DNA from: CAVUNY01 sp963843535
GTDB lineage: Bacteria; Chloroflexota; Anaerolineae; Anaerolineales; Anaerolineaceae
Length of the DNA stretch: 64,000 bases
Assembly (NCBI GenBank): GCA_963843535.1
Contig: CAWJKU010000004.1
Span: forward strand, 868,001-932,000
Reading direction: 5' to 3'
The translations under genes and the position numbers were made by a program. Under the pieces are notes generated by a model. That model saw nothing but the letters and a program-made list of their open reading frames with translations, made no database searches and had not been told where the DNA came from. This document shows positions 26,746-34,867 of this stretch, one piece after another (position 1 is the first letter of the stretch; each line of letters starts with the position of its first letter).

Positions 26746-27891
26746 TTACTTAAGCACGGGTTGGCCGCTGCATGTTACCTGGGCAAGCTTGCCGAGCACG
26801 TTCTTTTGTACTGCTTCGGGTAGAACCGAATACCCAAGTTCAGCGGCGCGCTTAGCGGCGGAGGCATCCGTCAAGGACCACTTGATATACTCGAGCAGTT
26901 TCTGAGCCTTGAGACAATCCGTCATGCTGGTGGTGTGCAGGACAATGTAGGTGTACCCAACAATCGGGTAGCTTTTCTCGCCACCGCCGTCCACGATGGT
27001 TGCGGTAAGCTTATCGGAGAACTTATCAGCGAAATCCGCCATGGCAGCCTGGGTGCTGGCTGCATCGGCCATGATCGACTTGCCGGCTTTATTGACCAAC
27101 GAGGCGAAAGTGATTTTGTTTTGCACGGCGTATGATAATTCGACGTAGCCGATGGAGTTGGGTGTGTTTTGAACCGCCGCCGCGACGCCCTGGTTGCCCT
27201 TACCACCCACGCCGTTGCCAGCTTTATCGACCGGCCACTCCACGGATGAACCGGCCCCTGCCGTCCAGTCCGCGCTGAAGGATTTGAGGGCGTTGGTGAA
27301 AATTTCCGTCGTGCCAGAACCGTCCGAGCGGTGCGCGACAGTGATGGGTTTGTCAGGCAGCTTGGCTGCCAGATCTGGGTTTAGTTTTAGGATCGCGGGG
27401 TCATTCCACGTCTTGACGGACGCGTTGTAGATGCCGACCAGGGTCGGGCGGTCGAGCACCAGCCCAGGGGCGTCAGCCGCGAGACCCTCGATATTGTAAA
27501 TTGCGACAACCGCACCGGCGATCATCGGATACATCTGCAGGTCTTTTCCGGCGGTATATTCGGCGTCGGTCACCAGCGAGTCGGAACCGGCGAAATCCAC
27601 GGTGCCGTCAACGATAGCCTTCTTACCGCCGCCCGAGCCGATGCCCTGGTAATTAATCGTTACCGATGGATCCACGTACTGGTAGGCGAAGGTCCACTCT
27701 GTGTAAACGGGGACCGGGAAGGTTGCGCCTGCGCCGTTGATTTGCACAGAGCCCGGGGGCAGACTGGTAGGCTGGGTGGCTGTTGTGCCCTGCGTTTCTT
27801 TGACTGCGGCAGCAGCGGGCGCAGCACAGGCGGATAACAGCATGCTGGCCATAACGAGTAAGAACCCAAAAACGCTCAATTTACGAGACAT
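26746..27891 (-). CDS. pstS: Phosphate-binding lipoprotein PstS
   Basis: The extracytoplasmic phosphate receptor for the Pst transporter. It is 381 residues with a lipoprotein signal peptide (hydrophobic FGFLLVMASMLLSAC, lipobox LSAC, Cys about residue 22). Binding-loop motifs are INGAGATFPVPVY, YQGIGSGGGK, and HRSDGSGTTEIFT, which contact phosphate in characterised PstS. The lipobox is consistent with an organism that anchors binding proteins in its membrane. The ATG at 27891 has AGGAG about 10 nt upstream. A repeat resembling a Pho box lies just upstream. Confidence 0.95.
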   Translation of the reverse strand: MSRKLSVFGFLLVMASMLLSACAAPAAAAVKETQGTTATQPTSLPPGSVQINGAGATFPVPVYTEWTFAYQYVDPSVTINYQGIGSGGGKKAIVDGTVDFAGSDSLVTDAEYTAGKDLQMYPMIAGAVVAIYNIEGLAADAPGLVLDRPTLVGIYNASVKTWNDPAILKLNPDLAAKLPDKPITVAHRSDGSGTTEIFTNALKSFSADWTAGAGSSVEWPVDKAGNGVGGKGNQGVAAAVQNTPNSIGYVELSYAVQNKITFASLVNKAGKSIMADAASTQAAMADFADKFSDKLTATIVDGGGEKSYPIVGYTYIVLHTTSMTDCLKAQKLLEYIKWSLTDASAAKRAAELGYSVLPEAVQKNVLGKLAQVTCSGQPVLK

Positions 27892-27926
27892 ATCTCTTTC
27901 TCTCCTGTTAATTTTGATGTCGTGTT

Positions 27927-27970
27927 TATAATAACCACGCTCGTTTAACAGGACACAAAAGAGATGTTAA
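27927..27970 (-). promoter_or_regulatory. Candidate Pho box and promoter of pstS
   Basis: On the minus strand, six-base units TTAACA, TTTGTG, TTAAAC and TGGTTA follow each other with 5-nt spacers, an 11-bp period. This fits TTAACA-type direct repeats bound by PhoP/PhoB-family regulators. A TATTAT-like -10 follows directly, about 40 nt before the pstS start. Confidence 0.55.
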
Positions 27971-28009
27971 CGGGGGGTAATGAGTTAGTAAATGTTTGGA
28001 TTATTTTGA

Positions 28010-29764
28010 TTATGCTATGGGTATCGAGAAGGAAAACACGGAGCCCTTTCCCAGTTCACTCTCCGCCCAGATGCGCCCGCCGTGAGCTTCCACCTGGTGG
28101 CGGGCTATGGATAATCCCAATCCTGTGCCACCACTGGACCGGCTGCGGTCTGCTTTATAGAACCTTTCAAAAATACGCGGCAGTATCTCGGCATTGATTC
28201 CAACGCCAGTATCCCGAACTTCAAAAACCACCATATTGTGATCCTGGTGCGCGGTAACCACGATCTTACCCCCCGGCAAGGTAAATTTAATGGCATTATG
28301 AATCAGGTTTACCACGACCTGTGCCATCCGCGCTGGATCGGCATTGACATTGGGCAGCTCAGGAGGACATTCCAGCGCCAATTCGACTCCGGCACGCTGC
28401 GCCTGTACCGTCATTCTTTCAACTGCCGGGGAAACCATCTCACAAGGATGGATGATTTCTTTCTTAAGCGGCACCTTTCCCGATTCGATGCGGGAGAGCT
28501 CCAGCAGCTCCTGAACGAGTTGGGTTAAATTATCAATTTCATTATCCATGCGCAGTAAAAAACGCCTGGCTGCCGGCGGATCCTCCAGCGCGCCTTCCTG
28601 GAGGGTTTCGGTGAGCGCTTTTAAAGATGCCAGCGGTGTGCGCAATTCATGAGATACATTACTGACGAAATCCTGGCGGATCATCTCAAGACGGCGCAAA
28701 CGGGTGAGATCCTGGAAAACGATCAGAATGCTGCCCGGCATTGCCTGTGAAAGCGGCGTGGCGATTGCCTGGATGAACAAGCGGGCCGGGCTGGTCTCAA
28801 AGGTCACAATTTGCTGTTCACCGGTTTGCTTACATTTCCGCCACAGTTCAATGGGCTGGTGGTGGCGGACCAGCTCGACCAGCGACAGCCCCACAGCCTC
28901 GCCGCGTTCCCGATCAAACATCTTTACTGCAGCCTGGTTGGTCAATTGAACCTTGCCGCCGCGATCGACGATGATTACCCCATCCGTCATGGAAGCCAGG
29001 ACGGCTTCCAGGGTGCCGCGTTCCGTGGATAAATCCGCGATGCGTGAATTTAGCTGGCTCGCCAGGCGGTTAAACGCATATTCTAATTGCGCCACTTCGT
29101 CCAAATTGGTGGACTCGATATTGCCGGAAGATGGAGAACTGCTCATTTCAAGCACGGTTTGGGTTAATCGCCGTAAAGGAAGGGTCGTGAAATTGGTCAG
29201 AAGAACGGCTAAAATAATGGTTACAGCAATGGCGATCAGGGCAGCCGCCAGGAAAGTAGAGCTGATCATGGCGATATTTTGATTTACCGCCTTAAGAGAA
29301 ACAGCCAGCCTGGATACACCGATGATTTGCCCGGCGAAGCGGATGGGCACCGACCCATACAGAACATCTTCTTTCAAGGTGTCACTGTAACGAATAACCG
29401 TCGCATTTACACCACCCAGAGCCTGGACAACTTCAGGCCGGGTGAGATGGTTTTCGAGCACATTAGCCGGTGTGCTGGAATCTCCAGCCACTGTGCCGTC
29501 TGTTAGGATGAACGTAACTCGCGCGTTTAACAGGTCCGCATAACGGGCCGCCAGAGAGCTCCACCCCTGCGTGCCGGAAGCCTGCCACTGCCGCTCAGCT
29601 TCAGAAGAGACAATTTTCGCCTGGCTTAATAAATATTCCTTGGAATTGGACAGATACGTTTCGCGAGCGAAAATAGATAAAAACAGGTTTAGGCCGGCTA
29701 AAGCGACGACGATCAGGCTAACATAGGTAAATGCAACCCGCTTGCGCAGCGTCCCACGAAACAT
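28010..29764 (-). CDS. phoR: Phosphate sensor histidine kinase PhoR
   Basis: A 584-residue membrane kinase. Helix 1 is at about residues 10-32, an extracytoplasmic region follows to about 165, helix 2 is at about 167-190, then HAMP (to about 245), a PAS domain (about 255-350), HisKA with H-box VSNVSHELRTPLASLK (about 365-380), and HATPase with NAIKFT, DTGVGI and GTGLGLSIAR. This is the usual PhoR layout with a large sensor region. It lies 3 nt after phoB. Placed directly upstream of pstS, it almost certainly controls the pst operon with PhoB; the phosphate role is inferred from context. Confidence 0.9.
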   Translation of the reverse strand: MFRGTLRKRVAFTYVSLIVVALAGLNLFLSIFARETYLSNSKEYLLSQAKIVSSEAERQWQASGTQGWSSLAARYADLLNARVTFILTDGTVAGDSSTPANVLENHLTRPEVVQALGGVNATVIRYSDTLKEDVLYGSVPIRFAGQIIGVSRLAVSLKAVNQNIAMISSTFLAAALIAIAVTIILAVLLTNFTTLPLRRLTQTVLEMSSSPSSGNIESTNLDEVAQLEYAFNRLASQLNSRIADLSTERGTLEAVLASMTDGVIIVDRGGKVQLTNQAAVKMFDRERGEAVGLSLVELVRHHQPIELWRKCKQTGEQQIVTFETSPARLFIQAIATPLSQAMPGSILIVFQDLTRLRRLEMIRQDFVSNVSHELRTPLASLKALTETLQEGALEDPPAARRFLLRMDNEIDNLTQLVQELLELSRIESGKVPLKKEIIHPCEMVSPAVERMTVQAQRAGVELALECPPELPNVNADPARMAQVVVNLIHNAIKFTLPGGKIVVTAHQDHNMVVFEVRDTGVGINAEILPRIFERFYKADRSRSSGGTGLGLSIARHQVEAHGGRIWAESELGKGSVFSFSIPIA

Positions 29765-29767
29765 TGG

Positions 29768-30475
29768 CTATCCCTCGAACCGGTAGCCTGCGCCGCGTAC
29801 CGTGATAATGCGTTGAGGTTTGGCCGGATCGGGTTCGATTTTTTCCCGCAGCCAGCGAATATGCACATCAACTGTTCGGCTGTCGCCCACAAAATCCCAC
29901 CCCCATACTTTATCCAGGATAAATTCACGGGTTAAAACCTGTCCGCGGTGATTGGCGAGGAAGACCAGCAGCTCATATTCCTTGGGTTTTAATGCGATTA
30001 CCGTATCTTTCAGGCGCACTTCGCGGCGGGTGAGGTCGAGCGCCAGGTTCTCGAAGACTAAAAGCTGATTTTGCACGAGGGCTGTTTCGGTACCGATTTC
30101 CTGGCGGATCAAGCGAACCCTGCGCAGCATCGCCTTAACCCTGGCTATTAATTCCCGCATACTGAAAGGTTTGGTCAGGTAATCATCTGCGCCGACCTCC
30201 AGACCAACAATGCGGTCAATTTCATCATCTCGCGCAGTGAGCATTAAGACCGGCGTATTCATTTCCTGGCGCAAGATACGGCAAACTTCAAAACCGTCGA
30301 TTCCAGGCAGCATAATGTCCAACAAAATCACATCCGGATGAATCCTGCGAGCTGCTTCCAGGGCGGCGTTGCCGTCGCCCACTGTTTCTACATCGTATCC
30401 CTGGCGGCGCAAGTTGTAGGCCAGGGTTTCCTGTAACGAAATTTCATCCTCAACGACCAGAATCTTTTCAGGCAT
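29768..30475 (-). CDS. phoB: Response regulator PhoB/PhoP (OmpR family)
   Basis: A 235-residue DNA-binding regulator. The receiver domain has the acidic pair VVEDE, phospho-acceptor Asp in ILLDIMLPG (about residue 53), the Thr region MLTARDDE and Lys in YLTKPFS. The C-terminal winged helix has VLTREFILDKVWG and DSRTVDVHIRWLREKIE. The ATG at 30475 is preferred because GGAG lies 7 nt upstream. An open frame 73 codons longer runs back into the glycosyltransferase gene, whose stop it overlaps by 8 nt. It activates phosphate-starvation genes in relatives and probably binds the repeats in front of pstS. Confidence 0.9.
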   Translation of the reverse strand: MPEKILVVEDEISLQETLAYNLRRQGYDVETVGDGNAALEAARRIHPDVILLDIMLPGIDGFEVCRILRQEMNTPVLMLTARDDEIDRIVGLEVGADDYLTKPFSMRELIARVKAMLRRVRLIRQEIGTETALVQNQLLVFENLALDLTRREVRLKDTVIALKPKEYELLVFLANHRGQVLTREFILDKVWGWDFVGDSRTVDVHIRWLREKIEPDPAKPQRIITVRGAGYRFEG

Positions 30476-31691
30476 GGCTATTCTCCATCTCTTCCAACAC
30501 GATCTGCAATTTTTCCGACAACTGCACCCGTGAAAAATTTTTTTCGATACAATCTCGGCCGGCCAGACCCATTTTTCGAGTGTCTTCTGGCCGAGCAGAT
30601 AACTGCCGGACCACTTCGGCCAATTTATCGGGGTCGCCGGGAGGCGTAAAGACCCCCGCGCCGGCTGCCTCGACCACTTCACGTATGACCCCATCGATGG
30701 CCAATATCACCGCACGACCGGCAGCCATATAATCGAAGACCTTGTTTGGATAGGTGGTCTTGTAGGCATCCAGAGGCTTCAGGATGGCAATACACGCATC
30801 CGCAGCTGCCAGGGCGAGGGGCATTTCCGCCTTCGGGATAGGTGGAAGAAACAACACATTTTGTAATCCCAGATTCTTTGCCGCGGCGACCAGGTTCTTC
30901 TTCTCTTTCCCATCTCCGATCAATACAAATTGTACCCTGTCTGAGGGTGAAAAATTCCTGGCTGCCTGCAGGATAACTTCAAGATCATTGGAGATCCCGT
31001 GAGCCCCGGCGTATAACACCACGAATTTTCCGTTGAGCCCGTGCTCCTGCCGGAAATGATCTCCATGCTGGCAAGGGTCAAACATGCCGGGATCGGCCCC
31101 ATTCGGCACCAATTCGACCCAACGCGCGCCGCGCTGGGTGACATGAGATATGAAACCTGGGGAATTAACCATCACCCGGTCCGCCCGCTGGTAAAGAAAT
31201 TTCTCCAGCCAGAGCGAAGCCCGAATTAAAAGGGGGTTGCGCAGCACACCAACAGCCATCGCAAAGGCCGGCCAGAGATCGCGAACTTCAAATAAGAAAG
31301 CGGCTCCCTTCAAGCGCGCCAATGCCCAGGCGGTGAAGCCCTGGAAAATGGGCGGCGAGGTTCCCCAGACCACATCCACCTTCCCGGCACCTAAACCGGC
31401 GGTAAATGAAGATATCATAAAGCTTACGAAGCTGATCACGCGGTGAAAAAAACTGCGGTGGAAAGCGGAATAGGTATACGTGCGGATGAGGGTGATGCCA
31501 GGCAGCGGGTTTTCTTTTGCCGACCAAACGGCGCGAGTGCTGCGGTTTTTTCCACTCAGATAACTGACCGGACTGGCGATAATCGTAATCCGGTGGCCGT
31601 GTTCGGCCAGGAAACCGGCCATTTCAAAATGGCGGGTTCCCCCAGCCTCGTCAAGGGCCGCGAACGCCTGGTGGATGAGAAGAATGTGCAT
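30468..31691 (-). CDS. GT4-family glycosyltransferase (WcaI-like)
   Basis: A 407-residue GT-B enzyme. The N-terminal acceptor domain starts with HILLIHQAFAALDEAGGTRH, a pattern seen in WcaI-like transferases. The C-terminal domain has YAGAHGISNDLE and the E-x7 region with DYMAAGRAVILAIDG. Sugar donor and acceptor are unknown. The ATG at 31691 is chosen: a TAGAAT -10 with a TTTATA -35 (17-nt spacer) lies 7 nt before it, and the longer frame would start upstream of that promoter. The 3' end overlaps phoB by 8 nt, so the pho regulators may be co-transcribed with this gene. Confidence 0.87.
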   Translation of the reverse strand: MHILLIHQAFAALDEAGGTRHFEMAGFLAEHGHRITIIASPVSYLSGKNRSTRAVWSAKENPLPGITLIRTYTYSAFHRSFFHRVISFVSFMISSFTAGLGAGKVDVVWGTSPPIFQGFTAWALARLKGAAFLFEVRDLWPAFAMAVGVLRNPLLIRASLWLEKFLYQRADRVMVNSPGFISHVTQRGARWVELVPNGADPGMFDPCQHGDHFRQEHGLNGKFVVLYAGAHGISNDLEVILQAARNFSPSDRVQFVLIGDGKEKKNLVAAAKNLGLQNVLFLPPIPKAEMPLALAAADACIAILKPLDAYKTTYPNKVFDYMAAGRAVILAIDGVIREVVEAAGAGVFTPPGDPDKLAEVVRQLSARPEDTRKMGLAGRDCIEKNFSRVQLSEKLQIVLEEMENSHA

Positions 31692-31698
31692 CCCCCCA

Positions 31699-31727
31699 AT
31701 TCTACTCGAAAGCCCCCTGCGTATAAA
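31699..31727 (-). promoter_or_regulatory. Promoter of the GT4-phoB-phoR run, placed for a leaderless mRNA
   Basis: On the minus strand TTTATA and TAGAAT are spaced by 17 nt. The -10 ends 7 nt before the ATG at 31691, so transcription would start at or near the start codon. Confidence 0.5.
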
Positions 31728-31769
31728 CAATTGACTTGATTGAGTTATAATTTTGCCTGGAGCTCCCAA

Positions 31770-32876
31770 ATGAAACCATCCCGTTTTTCACGTCTTTTTT
31801 CGGCTATGTCATCCGCAGGTTTGGAGGTTATTGCCCTTAATCCGGGACCGAGCCTGACCTACCTGACCGGGCTGACCTTTCACTTGAGTGAACGCCCGAC
31901 CGTGCTGCTGGCTGCCTTGCCGGACCAGGTGGCGATCATTCTCCCCAGGTTGGAAGCAGGCAAGCTGTCGCACTCCGACCAGGCAATGCAGTCGTTCACA
32001 TACGATGATAATCCGGCTGCCTGGCCCGATGCTTTTCAAAAAGGGTGCCAGGCTTTACAGGTCGATGGCAAAAATGCGGGCATAGAACCGATCCGCCTGC
32101 GCTATCTCGAATTAAATTACCTGCAGCAAGCAGCCCCCACCGCGCACTTTGTCTCCGCGGCCGGCGTCCTGGAAGGCCTGCGTTTGCAGAAAGACGCGGC
32201 CGAAGTCGCAAAAATGCGCCGGGCAGTTAAAATTGCTCAAGATTCCCTGGAAGCAGCTCTAAAATCAGTGCAGGTGGGCATGACCGAGCGTGAATTGGCC
32301 GCAGAATTAACGATCCAAATGCTGCGCGCTGGCGCCGATCCTGAAGCTCCATTTGCGCCGATTGTCTCCAGCGGGCCAAACAGCGCCAACCCGCATGCCG
32401 CCCCCAGCGAACGCAGGCTTGGCGCCGGTGATATATTGGTGATCGATTGGGGCGCCTCTTACCAGGGCTATGTCTCCGATTTGACCCGAACCTTTGCGAT
32501 CAAAGATATGGATCCACAGATGCGGGTTATCGCAGGGATTGTGGCTGAAGCAAATACCGCCGGGCGCGCGGCAGCCAGGCCGGGGATCGCCGCAGGAGAT
32601 GTTGATCGTGCGGCGCGGGCTGTGATTGAACGTGCAGGTTACGGCGAATATTTTACCCACCGCACAGGCCACGGCATCGGCATGGAAGGCCACGAACCGC
32701 CGTATATGTTTGGCGAAAATAAGCTTGTGTTAGCGCCGGGGATGGCGTTCACCGTTGAGCCTGGTATTTATCTTGACGGCAAAGGTGGCGTGCGCGTAGA
32801 GGATAATGTCGTCATCACGGAATCCGGCGCGGAAACCTTAAGCGATCTGCCGCGTGAATTAAGAATTATTGGATAA
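31770..32876 (+). CDS. pepP: M24-family Xaa-Pro aminopeptidase
   Basis: A 368-residue metallopeptidase that removes N-terminal residues before proline. The creatinase-like N-terminal domain covers about residues 1-130. The pita-bread catalytic domain keeps all five metal ligands: two Asp in DWGASYQGYVSDLTRT, His in HRTGHGIGMEGHE, Glu in FTVEPGIYL and Glu in VRVEDNVVIT. The ATG at 31770 has GGAG 7 nt upstream; a start ten codons earlier lies at the -10 region (TATAAT at 31746-31751). It heads a three-gene run with an MFS transporter 12 nt later and an MBL-fold hydrolase. The symbol is given by family; pepQ-like specificity is possible. Confidence 0.85.
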   Translation: MKPSRFSRLFSAMSSAGLEVIALNPGPSLTYLTGLTFHLSERPTVLLAALPDQVAIILPRLEAGKLSHSDQAMQSFTYDDNPAAWPDAFQKGCQALQVDGKNAGIEPIRLRYLELNYLQQAAPTAHFVSAAGVLEGLRLQKDAAEVAKMRRAVKIAQDSLEAALKSVQVGMTERELAAELTIQMLRAGADPEAPFAPIVSSGPNSANPHAAPSERRLGAGDILVIDWGASYQGYVSDLTRTFAIKDMDPQMRVIAGIVAEANTAGRAAARPGIAAGDVDRAARAVIERAGYGEYFTHRTGHGIGMEGHEPPYMFGENKLVLAPGMAFTVEPGIYLDGKGGVRVEDNVVITESGAETLSDLPRELRIIG

Positions 32877-32888
32877 GATAGTTTCCGC

Positions 32889-34064
32889 ATGAGCCGCGAT
32901 CTTGTGTTGATGTCTTTCTCCCTGATGGTATGGGGGTTGGGAGAAGGAATGTTTTTTATTTTTCAACCAATCTACCTCCAGCAGTTTGGCGCAGATCCGC
33001 GTATGATCGGGGGCATTTTAGGCGCGGTTGGACTGGTGATGGCGGCGGCACAGGCTCCGGCCGGGTTCCTGGCTGACCGCATCGGCAGCCGGCCGCTGAT
33101 GTGGTCGGCCTGGGTCCTGGGTGTTCTCGCCGCAGGATTGATGGCACTGGGTCAGACCTTGGAGATTTTTGTGGCCGGTTTGCTGTTGTATGGGTTTACC
33201 GCGTATGTCGCCACTCCTATGAACAGTTATGTGGCCGATATGCGCGGTAAGTTGGGCCTGGGCAGAGCATTTGCCATGATGCAAGCCTTATACAGCCTTG
33301 GCGCGGTAGCCGGACCGGCGCTTGGGGGATGGATCGGCGACCAGTTTGGACTGCGGTCGGTCTATCTGGTGGCGTTTGGGATATTTATTATTTCATCTAT
33401 CTTGATTATCTTTATTCGCCCGCAGCCGGCGGCAAACAGGATTCAAACCGGGCCGGTGGTAAAGCTGCACCGCAATTCGGGATTTATTTTATTACTTCCG
33501 TTTTTCTTCTTCTCCATCCTGAGCGCTTATCTTCCGCAAACCCTCACCCCCAATTACCTGCAAAATCAGCAGACTCTGTCGCTAAGCCAGATCGGTCAGT
33601 TGGGATCCATTGGCAGCGTGGGCGTGGTGGTGATTTTAACGGTTCTAGGGGGGGTATCGCCTGTCGCTGGCTTGCTGTCTGGCCTGGCAGCAATCGCTAT
33701 TTTCTCGTTGACTCTCTGGCAAGGCAGCAGTTTTGCCTGGTTTGCTGTGGGTTATTTCTTTATTGGCGGGTACCGCCTGGCTCGGACGATGATTCTGGCC
33801 TACGTTCGCCCTTTGGTTCCGCCAGGCCAGACCGGGGCTGCATTTGGAATGGTGGAATTGGTGAATGGAATGGCGCTGTTTATCGCGCCAGTGATTGGCG
33901 GTTGGTTGTATGCTGTTCGTCCAGAATTGTTATTTATTGCAAGCCTGGTCTTATGCGGGTGCGCTTTCTTACTGAACCTGGTTTTTCTGCCTGGACGGAG
34001 GCGTGCATTACAGAGCCGTCTGGATCGTGGATTGGAGGTGGACAATGAAACCTTCCGTGCCTGA
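32889..34064 (+). CDS. MFS transporter
   Basis: A 391-residue major facilitator with 12 predicted helices. The loop between helices 2 and 3 has the MFS motif A variant GFLADRIGSRPLMW (usual form G-x-x-x-D-R-x-G-R-R). The MQALYSLGAVAGPALGGWIGD segment at helices 4-5 fits drug-efflux-type MFS proteins. Substrate is unknown. The gene starts 12 nt after the M24 peptidase and its last 20 nt overlap the next gene, so all three are probably one operon. No clear ribosome site precedes the ATG. Confidence 0.85.
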   Translation: MSRDLVLMSFSLMVWGLGEGMFFIFQPIYLQQFGADPRMIGGILGAVGLVMAAAQAPAGFLADRIGSRPLMWSAWVLGVLAAGLMALGQTLEIFVAGLLLYGFTAYVATPMNSYVADMRGKLGLGRAFAMMQALYSLGAVAGPALGGWIGDQFGLRSVYLVAFGIFIISSILIIFIRPQPAANRIQTGPVVKLHRNSGFILLLPFFFFSILSAYLPQTLTPNYLQNQQTLSLSQIGQLGSIGSVGVVVILTVLGGVSPVAGLLSGLAAIAIFSLTLWQGSSFAWFAVGYFFIGGYRLARTMILAYVRPLVPPGQTGAAFGMVELVNGMALFIAPVIGGWLYAVRPELLFIASLVLCGCAFLLNLVFLPGRRRALQSRLDRGLEVDNETFRA

Positions 34065-34695
34065 AATTTTTACTTATGTGTTGGGCAGCCTGGAAAACAA
34101 TTCCTATTTATTGGTGGATCCGCAAAGTTTTGAAGGGGTTGTAATTGACCCATCCTTCGACTCTGAAAGACTGGTGGCCGATGCGCGGATGAAAGGGGTT
34201 GAAATACGCATGGTACTGCTTACCCATGCTCATTTTGATCACATTGCCGGCGTTCAAAAATGCTGTGAAAGTGAGACTCCGCCCATCCCGGTGGCCTTGC
34301 ATCCGGCTGATTTCGAGCTCTACCGCCAGGGAGGGGGAGCGGCGAATTTTGGCATTACTGTAGAGAAAGGGCCATCGCCGCAGGTGCACTTGGTGAATGG
34401 CCAGGTGCTGCGCGTTGGAAATATTGAATTTTTCGTCTACCATACCCCAGGTCACACGTTGGGGCATGTCATCTTCTACTGTCCGGCGGCAGAGGCAGCT
34501 TTCTGTGGAGACCTGATCTTCGCCGGCAGCGTGGGACGGACTGATTTACCAGGGGGAAATTACGATCAACTTATCGCCAGCATCCGAGCCTCGATCCTGG
34601 TTTTGCCGCCCAATACCCGCTTATTTTCGGGTCACGGCCCAGAAACGACTGTGGCTGAAGAAATCGCGTCCAATCCCTTCTTGCAAAATATATAG
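34045..34695 (+). CDS. Metallo-beta-lactamase-fold hydrolase (glyoxalase II-like)
   Basis: A 216-residue zinc hydrolase. The metal motif is THAHFDHIAG, with further ligands in TPGHTLGHV, CGDLIFAGSVGR and SGHGPETT. This set is typical of the short glyoxalase II-like / YcbL group, which hydrolyses thioesters such as S-lactoylglutathione or related compounds; the physiological substrate is uncertain. The ATG at 34045 has GGAGG 6 nt upstream and overlaps the MFS 3' end by 20 nt. An earlier start would lack that site. Confidence 0.9.
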   Translation: MKPSVPEIFTYVLGSLENNSYLLVDPQSFEGVVIDPSFDSERLVADARMKGVEIRMVLLTHAHFDHIAGVQKCCESETPPIPVALHPADFELYRQGGGAANFGITVEKGPSPQVHLVNGQVLRVGNIEFFVYHTPGHTLGHVIFYCPAAEAAFCGDLIFAGSVGRTDLPGGNYDQLIASIRASILVLPPNTRLFSGHGPETTVAEEIASNPFLQNI

Positions 34696-34750
34696 TGTTT
34701 GGGGCAGTGGAACTGGCCCGATCACTATGAACCAATTCGAAAAATATTGC

Positions 34751-34797
34751 TTGAGAGTTTTATTTGCGGGGCGAAGCCCCGCAAATAAAACTCTCAA
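34751..34797. repeat. Long intergenic hairpin (family member 8)
   Basis: Perfect 22-bp arms beginning TTGAGAGTTTTATTTGCGGG close on GAA (core GCGAAGC). It lies between convergent genes and may mark transcript ends, but no T-tract follows either arm. Confidence 0.85.
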
Positions 34798-34867
34798 AAC
34801 AATTATATATCGTGAGCCACCATGAACAAGGTTCACCACATGGCATCAAAGCGAGAATACCGCCGGG

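Noticed and set aside
29768..30694. PhoB with 73 extra N-terminal residues
   Set aside because: The extension is out of keeping with receiver domains, overlaps the glycosyltransferase, and GGAG supports the ATG at 30475.
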